A DNA stretch of 19,302 nt from DATCDR01 sp036510575. GTDB taxonomy: Bacteria > Actinomycetota > Acidimicrobiia > Acidimicrobiales > Bog-793. The position numbers and the translations under genes were made by a program. Shown piece after piece: positions 1 through 7,749 of this stretch (positions are counted from its first letter, which is position 1; every line of letters begins with the position of its first letter). The stretch is taken from NCBI GenBank assembly GCA_036510575.1, contig DATCDR010000027.1, forward strand, positions 1 through 19,302. The letters are read 5' to 3'. Under the pieces are notes generated by a model. The model was not told the DNA's origin, did not search any database, and saw only the letters and a list, made by a program, of their open reading frames with translations.

Positions 1-75
1 CCGACCGGTGTCGATCACGCGATGTGCCGCTTCGATCCTGAACTCGAGGGTGAACTTCCTTCTGGTAGCTCCCAT
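1..75 (-). CDS. IS3-family transposase OrfA, N-terminus (partial)
   Basis: Twenty-five codons are visible before the window ends. They begin MGATRRKFTLEF and continue RIEAAHRVIDTGR. This matches the N-terminus of IS3 OrfA proteins, which carry a helix-turn-helix of the HTH_Tnp_1 type and typically open with basic residues followed by F/Y-T-x-E-F-K-x-E-A-V. OrfA is the DNA-binding part of the transposase and is normally joined to the DDE catalytic OrfB by programmed frameshifting. The ATG at 75 has an AAAGGA ribosome-binding site eight bases upstream, which supports this start. Intactness of the rest is unknown. Confidence 0.75.
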   Translation of the reverse strand, partial: MGATRRKFTLEFRIEAAHRVIDTGR

Positions 76-114
76 GGGGACATCCTTTCAGTCGACGCCT
101 GCGTCGGCTTGTTG

Positions 115-141
115 GGTGTCCACTTCTTCTGGGGAATCTCA
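115..141 (-). repeat. Putative IS3 terminal inverted repeat
   Basis: Read on the minus strand from 141, the sequence starts TGAGATTCCCCAGAAG and carries on to TGGACACC. This composition and its distance from the OrfA start fit the outer end of an IS3-family element. The matching repeat is outside the window, so the exact boundary is inferred. Confidence 0.55.
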
Positions 142-845
142 GACGACGGCGGCGATGCCACATATGGCGGAAGGTCGCGGCGATCTTGGTGCGTGTCGTC
201 CTTGGGTCGGTCGGCGCTCGTGGGGCCCGGGTCGTTCATCGCTGCCTCCAACGGCGCAGTCGGCTAGTTGGTTCCCAGTGGTCGGCTATCGCGGCATGCG
301 TCTGGGTTCTCGTTGACGAAAGCTCCGAAGAATGGTCCCGAGCGTTCGGAAGAAAGTGCGCCATGCACACCATTATCGACTTAGGTAATAGGAATTGCTC
401 GTGGTGACAACGCTATGGCCGGACGTCTCCGATCTGGTCGGCGAGGTACGCATTAACGCATCGACGGGCTACCTCGAGGTCGATCACGGCCTTGACGATC
501 CGGCCAGAGTGATCGCGGTCATCACTCAAGATTTGCGGGACTCGGTTCGAGCGGCAACGGCGAATCGGTCCTCGTCGCACTCCATCCGCACGTCGCGTCC
601 GAGTGTCCCTGGAGATCGGGCCCACCGCAGTCCTGATTGGCCGCTTCGGGCGGCGAACTCGTCCGTCGAGGCGCGAACTCTCCGAGCTCGGTCGTGCGGA
701 CTCGAGTGGAGTCCGCGTCTCGTATTCCGAGCACAACGTTTGCCTGGTGCCAGCAGTGACCGGTATTTGAGGGAAGCGATTTCGATGCGGAGTTCTCCGC
801 AAATCGCAACGCATGAGTGTGTGTGATCAGCCTCGGGCGCCTGTC
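142..845. other. 704-bp stretch with no convincing gene
   Basis: No reading frame here gives a recognisable protein. The best candidate is a plus-strand frame from TTG 395 or GTG 401 to 826. AGGAA lies about six bases before GTG 401, and the first 50 or so residues look protein-like, for example DDPARVIAVITQDLRDSVRA. The rest is rich in Arg and Ser and looks like a non-coding or out-of-frame read. An eroded gene next to the IS3 edge is possible. No tRNA, terminator or clear promoter was seen. Confidence 0.5.
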
Positions 846-1448
846 TCACCCCCTTGACTCTGGATACGTGACTCGGCCATCCGCGATAATTGGTTCCGGC
901 CCCCACTGGCCTAACTGGTGCTCGGTCACCTTGTTCGCGCCGATGATGTGATGCACATGCAATCCGCGCGCAACAAGGCTATTTGAGATGATCAATCGGT
1001 GACATTTCCACGGCACTGACTCGGAGCACATGTACGCGATCCGCGACGATTGCGCCATCTTGATGAGGTCCGAGAGTGCCGACTCGAAGACGTCGCTCAG
1101 TGTGTAGTCGGCATAGTTCTTAAAGCTCGCGTTCTTCCACGCCGCATTGATCCCAGGGTCAACGTCATGCTGTCTGTTCCGCCTACCGCCAAGGTCGGAC
1201 ATGTGCCGATAGGCGATTTCGTTATCGGCGAGCCATGTGGACATCACTTCGCGTCCGAACTGTGGGCACCTACGCGAACCGGGGAACGAGCGCACGTCGA
1301 CAAGTGAATCGATCGCGCAGCTGTGAAGAAGCGTCAGGAACTCTTCAGCCGTGCGGGTCGAGTGACCGATAGTCCAGATCCCTTCATCGGTGCTGGTAAC
1401 GGCCGCCGGGCCGGCACCACCGAACGAGACAACCTTGTTCGACCTCAA
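846..1448 (-). CDS. DUF488 domain-containing protein
   Basis: A 200-residue protein of the DUF488 family, whose biochemical role is not established. Family hallmarks are all present: the N-terminal TIGHSTR at about residues 26-32, VDVRSFPGSRR around 50-60, a WKNASFKNYADY stretch mid-protein, and the C-terminal cysteine/histidine signature CSESVPWKCHR near 140-150. I choose TTG 1448 as start because it overlaps the stop of the upstream debranching gene as TTGA, a coupled arrangement; frames extending further upstream would lie wholly inside that gene. The ribosome-binding site is weak (GTGAAG). It is the last gene of the minus-strand run, so it may simply be co-transcribed with the glycogen gene. 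A role in that pathway is not implied by sequence. The family call is secure; the exact start is not. Confidence 0.85.
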   Translation of the reverse strand: MRSNKVVSFGGAGPAAVTSTDEGIWTIGHSTRTAEEFLTLLHSCAIDSLVDVRSFPGSRRCPQFGREVMSTWLADNEIAYRHMSDLGGRRNRQHDVDPGINAAWKNASFKNYADYTLSDVFESALSDLIKMAQSSRIAYMCSESVPWKCHRLIISNSLVARGLHVHHIIGANKVTEHQLGQWGPEPIIADGRVTYPESRG

Positions 1449-3628
1449 TCTATGAACTTCACTTCGAGCCCCGTTCCGCCTGCGAGCACCTCCATCGCGT
1501 GACTTCCATCTGGCCGGAGCCGGACACAGAAATCCACCGCGACGTTGCCCACTCGGAGCTGACGGAGTGTCACTTCGGGCATCCAATTGGGAAGTGCCGG
1601 GCGAAGGTGCAGCACTCCGGCTTCCGCGTTGGCCTCAATACCAAGGAGGGTGGTGACGAGATGAACGAGCGCGCCGGCGGACCAAGCCTGCGGGACGTTT
1701 GCTCCGAGATATTGGACGGGAAATGCGCCGGCATCTCGAGTCAGCCCAGCAAAGAGCTCGGGCAGGCGCTGGGAGGCAAACCTCGACGTCGCGTCGAAGA
1801 TGCCAGCGGCAACCGTCGCTGCTTCCTTATCGAATCCATACGCACGGAATCCTGCAGCGGCAATGGCGTTGTCGTGTGGCCATATAGAACCGCGTTGGTA
1901 CGAGAGAGGGTCGTACGCGACATGGTCGCTCGACAGTGTGCGGATGCCCCATCCGCTCCACATGTCCTCGGTCATCAAACGTCTCACCACCCGCTCGGCC
2001 CTGTCGGGATCGACGGCGCGTTGCCACAGGAGATGCGCCGGGTTGGAGGACACCGAATCAATCGGGCGCTTGTCGCCGTCGAGTCCGAGGTAGTAGGTGC
2101 TTTCGGCCTCCCACCAGAAGCGTTCTTCGATCTGGTTCGCGAGTCGGTCGGCCTCCGAGCGCAGTCGCGTAGCAATGCGCGTATCGCCGTAGGCGGTCTC
2201 GAGGACTTCGGCCCACGCCCGCTTCGCCGCCACAACGAGGCCCTGATGCTCGCACAGGGCGATCGGGAGCTTGGCGATCGATCCATCACTCGTGACAATG
2301 GCGCCCCCGGAGTCTTTCCAGCCTTGGTTGTAATAGCCCTCGGGAGAGCGCGTCTGGTACTCCTGAAGCCCGTCACCATCCGCGTCCCCGTCACGGTCAA
2401 TCCAAGCGAGCGCCCGTTCGACATGAGGTCGGATCGTATCGAGCGCCTGGCGATCTCCGTGCCAGCGCCAGGCCTCTGCCGCTACGAGCACATAGAGCGT
2501 GGTCGCTTCGTGGGAGCCGTAGTAGGGGGTGTGCGGGATGAGATGGAGCGCGGCGAGCTCTCCGTGGCGTACCTCGTGCTCGATCTTGCCCGGCTGCATG
2601 TCTCGGCGGTCATCGTAGGAGTCGGCCTGGAGACCGGCCAAAGCTTGCAGGCTGCCGAGCGCAAATCGGGGAGACACGGCGAGCGTTTGGAGTGAGACGG
2701 TGAGCGCGTCGCGGCCAAACAAGCTAACGAACCAGGGGATACCCGCCGCGGGGACCCAGGCATCAGGATCGTCGCTGTTTGGAGCGCCCCCGGCGAGCTC
2801 GTCGTGATGGTGGAGACGCAAACCGGCGAGGTCGCCGATGGCTTGGCGCAGCGCCACGGTCACGCCGGGGTTCGAGGTCTCGAAGATCGTCGCCTGTTCG
2901 ACCCAACGCCGTCTTGCGACTTCATGATTGGAGTCGGCCTCGAGGAGCTGATGACAGGGGCGGGTCACCCTTCGTTCCGTCCCGTCGATCACCGGCATCC
3001 ACCACAGACAGCAGTGCCACGAGGCTATCGGCGCGAGCTCGACCCGAAAGAGGATGCCTCCGTTGGCGAACTCAGGCGGAGAGTCGTTGTTTGTGACCTC
3101 AAGGACGAGCGCTCGCTCAAACGTGCCGTTGACATAGCGAGTCGTGAGCCGTCCGTTCTCCGCGTCCCAGAAGCTGTGGATGGCGCCCCGCCGGACGCGC
3201 CGGTGGGCTTTGACGTCGAAAAGGTCGGCGAAGTCGGACTCGATGCTGAACTCGAGGTCGAGCACAACATTGCCCGGGTTCCGGTTGGTGAGGTCGTAGT
3301 CCTCGTGGATACCAGGTCCGACGGTGCGGTCGAGACGCAAGTGGAGGCTGTGCGCTGAAATAGACAGGCCGTCGCAGCCGACGAGTTCGGGATTGGTGAA
3401 CTCGAAACGCGACGAGTGGTGTCCGACAGCCGCTCCGTCGAGCAGGACCGGCCGCTCACCGCCGAGCTTCAGTCGGTAGCCCGAGGCGAGGCGAGTGTCG
3501 GCCGCGAAGTAACCCTGTTCTTTCGTGCTCGACAACTCGCCTGACAGCTCACAGACGACGACCTCGTCATCGCAGTGAATGGACAACGCTGGTGGTCCGA
3601 CCGGTACTTCCACGCCACTTCCCTTCAT
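1445..3628 (-). CDS. Glycogen debranching-type enzyme (amylo-alpha-1,6-glucosidase family)
   Basis: A 727-residue protein with the two-part layout of bacterial debranching-type enzymes. An N-terminal beta-rich GDE_N-like domain spans about residues 15-230, with KEQGYFAADTRLASGY typical of its start. A C-terminal (alpha/alpha)6-type catalytic domain spans about 290-715. The latter shows WFVSLFGRDALTVSLQ (299-313), PYYGSHEATTLYV (368-380), GYYNQGWKDSGGAI (431-444, with Asp439 the likely acid) and YQRGSIWPHDNA further on. The family hydrolyses alpha-1,6 branch points in glycogen-like polymers; the natural substrate here is inferred. No signal peptide is visible, so it should be cytoplasmic. ATG 3628 has a poor ribosome-binding site. 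GTG 3613, five codons in, has AAGGGA six bases upstream and may be the true start. The gene lies 15 bases after the hemerythrin gene and overlaps the DUF488 start. Confidence 0.88.
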   Translation of the reverse strand: MKGSGVEVPVGPPALSIHCDDEVVVCELSGELSSTKEQGYFAADTRLASGYRLKLGGERPVLLDGAAVGHHSSRFEFTNPELVGCDGLSISAHSLHLRLDRTVGPGIHEDYDLTNRNPGNVVLDLEFSIESDFADLFDVKAHRRVRRGAIHSFWDAENGRLTTRYVNGTFERALVLEVTNNDSPPEFANGGILFRVELAPIASWHCCLWWMPVIDGTERRVTRPCHQLLEADSNHEVARRRWVEQATIFETSNPGVTVALRQAIGDLAGLRLHHHDELAGGAPNSDDPDAWVPAAGIPWFVSLFGRDALTVSLQTLAVSPRFALGSLQALAGLQADSYDDRRDMQPGKIEHEVRHGELAALHLIPHTPYYGSHEATTLYVLVAAEAWRWHGDRQALDTIRPHVERALAWIDRDGDADGDGLQEYQTRSPEGYYNQGWKDSGGAIVTSDGSIAKLPIALCEHQGLVVAAKRAWAEVLETAYGDTRIATRLRSEADRLANQIEERFWWEAESTYYLGLDGDKRPIDSVSSNPAHLLWQRAVDPDRAERVVRRLMTEDMWSGWGIRTLSSDHVAYDPLSYQRGSIWPHDNAIAAAGFRAYGFDKEAATVAAGIFDATSRFASQRLPELFAGLTRDAGAFPVQYLGANVPQAWSAGALVHLVTTLLGIEANAEAGVLHLRPALPNWMPEVTLRQLRVGNVAVDFCVRLRPDGSHAMEVLAGGTGLEVKFID

Positions 3629-3643
3629 TCGCGTATTCGCGGT

Positions 3644-4231
3644 CTAGCGTTTTGGTCGCATGAGGTTCCGGCCAATGTCTCGCATCCGGTCGACGAGCGC
3701 GAGTGCGATGCCAACGGTCAGCAGGCCTGGTAGATACCGGGGGCCGTGCGGGTGCGGACGTGTCGGCGCGAACGACTCCGCGTGCTGTGTCCATGCCCCC
3801 ATCATCTGACGCTTCCGCTCGTCCTCGAATGCTGTAACGACCGAGATGAGCGACCTTTCCTCGAAGGCGAAATGGCGATCGAGCATGCTCGAGAAGTCCT
3901 CGATTAAGCGGCGACTCTTGCGGCCCTGTGGACGCCAGACGAGCCTCCGCATTGTGTGGGCGAGGCAACCATCAAGCTCACGCTCCTGACGCACCGCCTC
4001 CGCTCGGAGGTCGCTTCCGCCTTCGAGGTTTGCGATGACCGGGTAGACCGTCTCTTCCTCAGCCGTCTCATGCTGGACGAGGCCGCGTGCCAACGCCTCG
4101 AACGCGTCACGGCGCACCCACGCGTCATGCGCCTCGAGCACCCCTGCCATATCTCGACGAAAGCGATCGTGCTCGTTGATGAGGAAGGAACTGACGTCCG
4201 GGCCGTGGTCGACCGGATCACTCGCGCTCAT
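3644..4231 (-). CDS. Hemerythrin HHE-domain protein with C-terminal hydrophobic tail
   Basis: A 195-residue protein with a hemerythrin-like cation-binding domain. Likely di-iron ligands are His21 (in LINEHD), His54 and Glu58 (QHETAEE), a His near 92 and His120/Glu124 (DRHFAFEE). Hemerythrin domains bind O2 or NO, or sense redox and iron. After the domain, residues of about 165-180 (YLPGLLTVGIALALV) are hydrophobic enough for a membrane or amphipathic anchor, then end in a basic tail. ATG 4231 overlaps the TGA of the oxidase gene by four bases, so it is probably translationally coupled to cytochrome oxidase subunit I. That suggests an oxygen-related job at the membrane, such as local O2 supply, sensing or protection (inference). 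The family call is firm; the function is open. Confidence 0.87.
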   Translation of the reverse strand: MSASDPVDHGPDVSSFLINEHDRFRRDMAGVLEAHDAWVRRDAFEALARGLVQHETAEEETVYPVIANLEGGSDLRAEAVRQERELDGCLAHTMRRLVWRPQGRKSRRLIEDFSSMLDRHFAFEERSLISVVTAFEDERKRQMMGAWTQHAESFAPTRPHPHGPRYLPGLLTVGIALALVDRMRDIGRNLMRPKR

Positions 4232-5943
4232 GGCTGCTCGGCCACGAGGGTCTCCCCAACCGCTCGGCGTGGCGGCTTGACCCGAGCGCGGTCGAGATTT
4301 TGCGTCGTGTACTCCGGGTGGTTGGCATCCCAGACTGGGCGCTCGGTGCGGATGGGCGGAATCGAGAAGAAGTTATGGTGCGGCGGTGGCGAGGTGGTCG
4401 CCCACTCGAGCGTCGCGCCGTCCCAAGGGTTTCCCGAGGCAGGGATTGGCTTTCGCCACGAGACGTAGAAGTTCACGAGCATGATGGCAACCGAGACGAA
4501 CAGGAGGTAGGCGCCGAGTGTCGAGATGCGGTTCAACGTCGTCCAGCCGTCCGACGCCGAGTACTCGGCGATCCGGCGCGGCATGCCGCGCAGCCCGAGC
4601 AGATACTGCGGCATGAAGGTCACCCAGAAACCGACGAACATGAACCAAAAGCTTGCCTTGCCGAGACCCTCGCGCATCATCCGGCCCGTGATCTTCGGAT
4701 ACCAGTAGTAGATGCCGGCGAAGCCGCCGAACACCGCCGTACCGAATAGAACGTTGTGGAAGTGGGCGACGATGAAGTAGGTGTCATGCGTCGCGAAGTC
4801 GACCGGCGGCGACGCGATGAGGACGCCGGTCACCCCGCCGACGAGGAAGACGATCAAGAAGCCGACGGAGAAGAGCATCGGCGTGTCGAAGCGGATCGAG
4901 CCGCGCCACATCGTCCCGATCCAGTTGAAGAACTTGATCCCGGTCGGTACCGCGATGAGATAGCTCATCAGGCTGAAGAACGGCAGCAGCACCGTCCCGG
5001 TCGTGAACATGTGGTGCGCCCAGACCGCCGTCGACAGCGCCCCGATCGCGATCGTGGCGAAGATCATCCCCCGGTAGCCAAAGATCGGCTTGCGCGAGAA
5101 GACCGAGATGATCTCGGTGACGACTCCGAAGAAGGGAAGCGCCAGGATGTACACCTCGGGGTGGCCGAAGAACCAGAAGAGGTTCTGCCACAGCACTGGC
5201 GAGCCTCCACCTGAAACCGTGTAGATGTGTGTGCCGAGGTGCCGGTCACACCACAGCATGATCATCGCCCCGGTGAGTACCGGGAAGGCGATGAGGATCA
5301 GGATCGCGGTCACAATCATGTCCCAGGTGAATATCGGTAGGCGAAACATCGTCATCCCCGGGGCGCGCAGGTAGAAGACCGTCGTCAAGATGTTCACACC
5401 GGTGAAGATCGCCGAGAACCCGGTGAGAAGGAGCGCGACGATCCACATGTCCGGACCCGCTCCCGGCGAGTTCACCGCGTCGGAGAGCGGGGCGTAGGCG
5501 ACCCAACCGAAATCCGCCGCGCCACCGACGGTGAGGAAGCCGCCGACCATCGTCAGACCGCCCGACAGGTAGAGCCAGTAGGAGAGCGCATTCAGCCGCG
5601 GGAACGCCATGTCCGGGGCACCGATCTGCAGCGGCACGAGATAGTTCGCGAGTCCACCGAACGCGAACGGGCCAGCGAAGAGGTAGAGCATCAAGCTCCC
5701 GTGCATCGTGAACAGCTCGTTGTAGGTGTGCTGGGAGACGACGGTGTTGTCTGGTGAGGCGAGCTGGGTACGGATGATCATCGCCATGACGCCGGCCATG
5801 CAGAAGAAAAAGAAGGAGGTAATGAGGTAGCTCTTTCCGATCACCTTGTGATCGGTCGAGGTGATCCACTGAAGGATGCCAGTCGGACCGTGGGGCTGAT
5901 GGATGGGGTACTCGACGCTCGGCCGTTCCGCTAGCACCGTCAC
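4228..5943 (-). CDS. ctaD: Cytochrome c oxidase subunit I (aa3 type)
   Basis: A 571-residue polytopic heme-copper oxidase subunit I, the proton-pumping O2-reducing core of the aerobic chain. The active-site set is complete: His81 (TMHGSL) and His396 for low-spin heme, His394 for heme a3 (IVAHFHNV), and His261, His310 and His311 for CuB (GHPEVY, WAHHMF). Tyr265 of HPEVY is the crosslinked tyrosine, and Glu263 is the proton-path glutamate. Asp111 with AFPRLN supports a D-channel, and Lys337 in AVPTGIKFFNW supports a K-channel, giving an A-family assignment. The start is GTG 5943, overlapping the stop of a 49-codon ORF as GTGA. Subunits II and III are not in the window, so this is a solitary subunit I gene embedded in a carbohydrate/oxidoreductase operon. 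It could be a second copy sharing subunits encoded elsewhere. Confidence 0.96.
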   Translation of the reverse strand: MTVLAERPSVEYPIHQPHGPTGILQWITSTDHKVIGKSYLITSFFFFCMAGVMAMIIRTQLASPDNTVVSQHTYNELFTMHGSLMLYLFAGPFAFGGLANYLVPLQIGAPDMAFPRLNALSYWLYLSGGLTMVGGFLTVGGAADFGWVAYAPLSDAVNSPGAGPDMWIVALLLTGFSAIFTGVNILTTVFYLRAPGMTMFRLPIFTWDMIVTAILILIAFPVLTGAMIMLWCDRHLGTHIYTVSGGGSPVLWQNLFWFFGHPEVYILALPFFGVVTEIISVFSRKPIFGYRGMIFATIAIGALSTAVWAHHMFTTGTVLLPFFSLMSYLIAVPTGIKFFNWIGTMWRGSIRFDTPMLFSVGFLIVFLVGGVTGVLIASPPVDFATHDTYFIVAHFHNVLFGTAVFGGFAGIYYWYPKITGRMMREGLGKASFWFMFVGFWVTFMPQYLLGLRGMPRRIAEYSASDGWTTLNRISTLGAYLLFVSVAIMLVNFYVSWRKPIPASGNPWDGATLEWATTSPPPHHNFFSIPPIRTERPVWDANHPEYTTQNLDRARVKPPRRAVGETLVAEQP

Positions 5944-6089
5944 GAGACAACCCCGCTCTGATTAGTCCCGCTCCGTCCCACGACTCGAGGTCCTGTTGGG
6001 GTCATGTCGCCGCCGAAACGCGCAGTGACGGCTTCCTCCTCCTGACCGAGCGCAACGCACGAGGCCACCCCGTCTTGATCTCCCGGCAT
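5940..6089 (-). CDS. Hidden 49-codon ORF coupled on both sides
   Basis: A 49-residue ORF exactly fills the gap between the enolase-superfamily gene and ctaD. Its ATG overlaps the upstream stop as TAATG, and its TGA overlaps the ctaD start as GTGA. A perfect ribosome-binding site, AAGGAGG, sits seven bases before the ATG. The product begins MPGDQDGVASC and has an acidic patch (GQEEEA), no membrane segment and a Gly/Ser/Thr-rich end. I recognise no family. Third-position GC is clearly lower than in the neighbours, which weakens the case for a selected protein. It could instead be a translational relay that delivers ribosomes to the GTG-started ctaD, whose own ribosome-binding site is poor. The architecture is seen directly; expression is inferred. 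Confidence 0.55.
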   Translation of the reverse strand: MPGDQDGVASCVALGQEEEAVTARFGGDMTPTGPRVVGRSGTNQSGVVS

Positions 6090-7189
6090 TACCCCGCCTC
6101 CTTGTAGCGATCGGCATCCGCGCGCTTCAGCTCGAGTCCGAGACCACTTCGGGAGAGGTCGGGACGAAGGACGCCACCGGTCGGGTCCATCACCCCGTCG
6201 AAGAGGATTCGGTCGAGACGTGCGTGATCGGCGAAGTACTCAAGATGTCGGACGTTTCCGACCGCGCACGCCGGATGCAGATGCAGCGACTGGGCGCAAT
6301 GCCCGGAGATTTGTAGCCCGTGGGTCTCGGCAAGCGCCGCCACCCGCAGCCATTCGGTGAGCCCCGCGCATCGGGAGATGTCGGCTTGGAGGCAGTCGAC
6401 GGCGCCCGCCGCGCACATGGCGTCGAAGTAGAAGAGGTCGTAACCGTACTCGCCGGCGGCGATGTCGATCGGGGTCTGAGCGCGGATCTCGGCCAAAGCG
6501 GCCAGGTGATCGGAGGAGACCGGCTCCTCGAACCAGGTGACGCCGAGCGCGTCGTAGGAACGGGCCATGCGGATCGCCTGTTTCGGGGTGTAGCCACCGT
6601 TGGCGTCGACGAACAGCTCAGCGCTCTCGCCGATCGTGGTCCGGGCCACCCGCGCACGTTCGAGGTCCCGAGCTGGCCGACTGCCCCAAGCCTCGCCCAC
6701 CTTTATCTTCACGCGAGGTATGCCCTGGCCGTGGACCCAGCCGCCGAGCTGATTGGCGAGCTGGTCGTCGGTGAGGGAAGTGAACCCACCACTACCGTAG
6801 ACGGCGATCTCGTCGCGCACCTGGCCGAGCAGCGTGACGAGCGGCAGCTCCATGAGCTTCGCCTTCAGGTCCCAGAGGGCGATGTCGATCGCGGCGATGG
6901 CCATCGAGGCCACGCCCGGACGGCCAATGTTACGGATGGAGCGAACCATCGCCGACCAGCAGCCCGCGACGTCCATCGCGTCGCGGCCGATGATGGCCTC
7001 CTCCAGAACGTCGTGGATGAGGCGAGCGCACGCGCCGGTGGCGTAGGAGAATCCGAGACCGGTCCTCCCCCCGGCCACGGGTTCGGCCACGACCACAGTG
7101 GTGGCGGCCCAGGTGAGCGTCCCGTCGGACTCGGGCTCGTCGGTCGGGACGGTGTAGACACTGACGTCCAGTTTCTCGATCTCAGGCAT
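6089..7189 (-). CDS. Mandelate racemase-subgroup enolase superfamily enzyme
   Basis: A 366-residue enolase-superfamily protein with an N-terminal capping domain and a (beta/alpha)7-beta barrel. The mandelate-racemase active-site set is intact and, by my count, falls at numbers familiar from Pseudomonas mandelate racemase: the KxK motif at Lys161/Lys163 (two or three off); metal ligands Asp195 (FVDANGG), Glu221 (WFEEP) and Glu247 (AAGEYGYD); the Asp270/His297 dyad (CLQADISRC, SGHCAQS); and Glu317. Such enzymes abstract a proton alpha to a carboxylate, giving racemases and many sugar-acid dehydratases. The neighbours favour a sugar acid, but the substrate is not readable. ATG 7189 is chosen for its ideal AAGGAGG site six bases upstream; longer forms would run through the preceding gene. 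It overlaps that gene by eight bases. Confidence 0.88.
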   Translation of the reverse strand: MPEIEKLDVSVYTVPTDEPESDGTLTWAATTVVVAEPVAGGRTGLGFSYATGACARLIHDVLEEAIIGRDAMDVAGCWSAMVRSIRNIGRPGVASMAIAAIDIALWDLKAKLMELPLVTLLGQVRDEIAVYGSGGFTSLTDDQLANQLGGWVHGQGIPRVKIKVGEAWGSRPARDLERARVARTTIGESAELFVDANGGYTPKQAIRMARSYDALGVTWFEEPVSSDHLAALAEIRAQTPIDIAAGEYGYDLFYFDAMCAAGAVDCLQADISRCAGLTEWLRVAALAETHGLQISGHCAQSLHLHPACAVGNVRHLEYFADHARLDRILFDGVMDPTGGVLRPDLSRSGLGLELKRADADRYKEAG

Positions 7190-7691
7190 GGGAGCCTCCT
7201 TGAGGCGATTCGGGGCCGCCGCTCCGCATACTGTGATCAGGCACATCGGGATCGCGCACCAGGCGCTCGGGCACGAAACGGCGGGTCGAGCAGGCCGCCC
7301 GGCGCGCCGCCGAGGTTGACGTTCTGTCCTGTGCGGTTGGCGGTTCGGTTCGAGCAATGGCCGCTCCCGCGAGGGCGAACAAGGAGGCGATCACCGCGTC
7401 GACGAGCGCGGCGCGGCGCCAGCGACGACTGCACAGCGCGAGGGTCATCATGCTCGCCGCGTGCGCGACGTCGACCTCGGCTCCGATCACCGCGACGCTC
7501 GCTCGGTTCCCGGTGACGAGGGCCTGGGACAACTGGCGGATCCCGAGGAGCCGGATGATCCTCCGTGAGCCGCGCTCGAGAGGCGGGCCCGCGAGCAGGC
7601 AGACCACGAGGGCGGGAAAGAACAGGAGCACCGCGCCGAGGCCGGCACGGCACCGGTTGAGATGTGTCACCAGCCGCATCGGAGCGTGCAC
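7182..7691 (-). CDS. Small membrane protein of unknown function
   Basis: A 169-residue protein with about three or four hydrophobic segments: GLGAVLLFFPALVVCLLAG near residues 17-35, a mid-protein stretch around 65-85 (SVAVIGAEVDVAHAASMMTLAL) and ALVDAVIASLFALAGAAIA near 93-112. A polar, Arg-rich tail follows. Its plan, a short amphipathic start, an RxxRLLGIRQL-type loop, then a DA-containing helix pair, resembles small actinobacterial membrane proteins that often accompany redox gene clusters, but I cannot give it a function. The start is GTG 7691 or ATG 7679; neither has a good ribosome-binding site. Its stop lies eight bases inside the downstream enolase-superfamily gene, whose Shine-Dalgarno is therefore within this gene. 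A membrane partner for the neighbouring oxidoreductases is plausible. Confidence 0.7.
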   Translation of the reverse strand: MHAPMRLVTHLNRCRAGLGAVLLFFPALVVCLLAGPPLERGSRRIIRLLGIRQLSQALVTGNRASVAVIGAEVDVAHAASMMTLALCSRRWRRAALVDAVIASLFALAGAAIARTEPPTAQDRTSTSAARRAACSTRRFVPERLVRDPDVPDHSMRSGGPESPQGGSHA

Positions 7692-7749
7692 CGAGGCGGA
7701 CGAGCGCGCGAGCTTTCGCGGAAAGCCCCGTGGGTGCCGGCGGCAAGGA

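Larger units (their letters stand above)
1..141 (-). mobile_element. IS3-family insertion sequence, left-window fragment
   Basis: This is the 5' end of an IS3-family element that continues beyond the window's left edge. Two things support it. A minus-strand ORF at 75-1 reads like the start of IS3 OrfA. About 40 bases upstream of it is a terminal-repeat-like end, reading TGAGATTCCCCAGAAG inward on the minus strand and then TGGACACCC; the TGA...CCCC...TGGACAC layout is common at IS3-family ends. I place the element boundary at 141. The other end and the target duplication lie outside the window, so whether the element is complete cannot be judged. Confidence 0.75.

Noticed and set aside
395..826. 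A 143-codon plus-strand frame
   Set aside because: Only its first third looks like protein; the remainder is Arg/Ser-rich and no family is recognised, so it is described as part of the unassigned stretch rather than called a gene.
1499..2695. A 398-codon plus-strand frame
   Set aside because: It lies entirely antisense to the debranching catalytic domain and has no recognisable motif.
6320..7516. A 398-codon plus-strand frame
   Set aside because: It is antisense to the enolase-superfamily gene, whose metal ligands and catalytic residues are intact.
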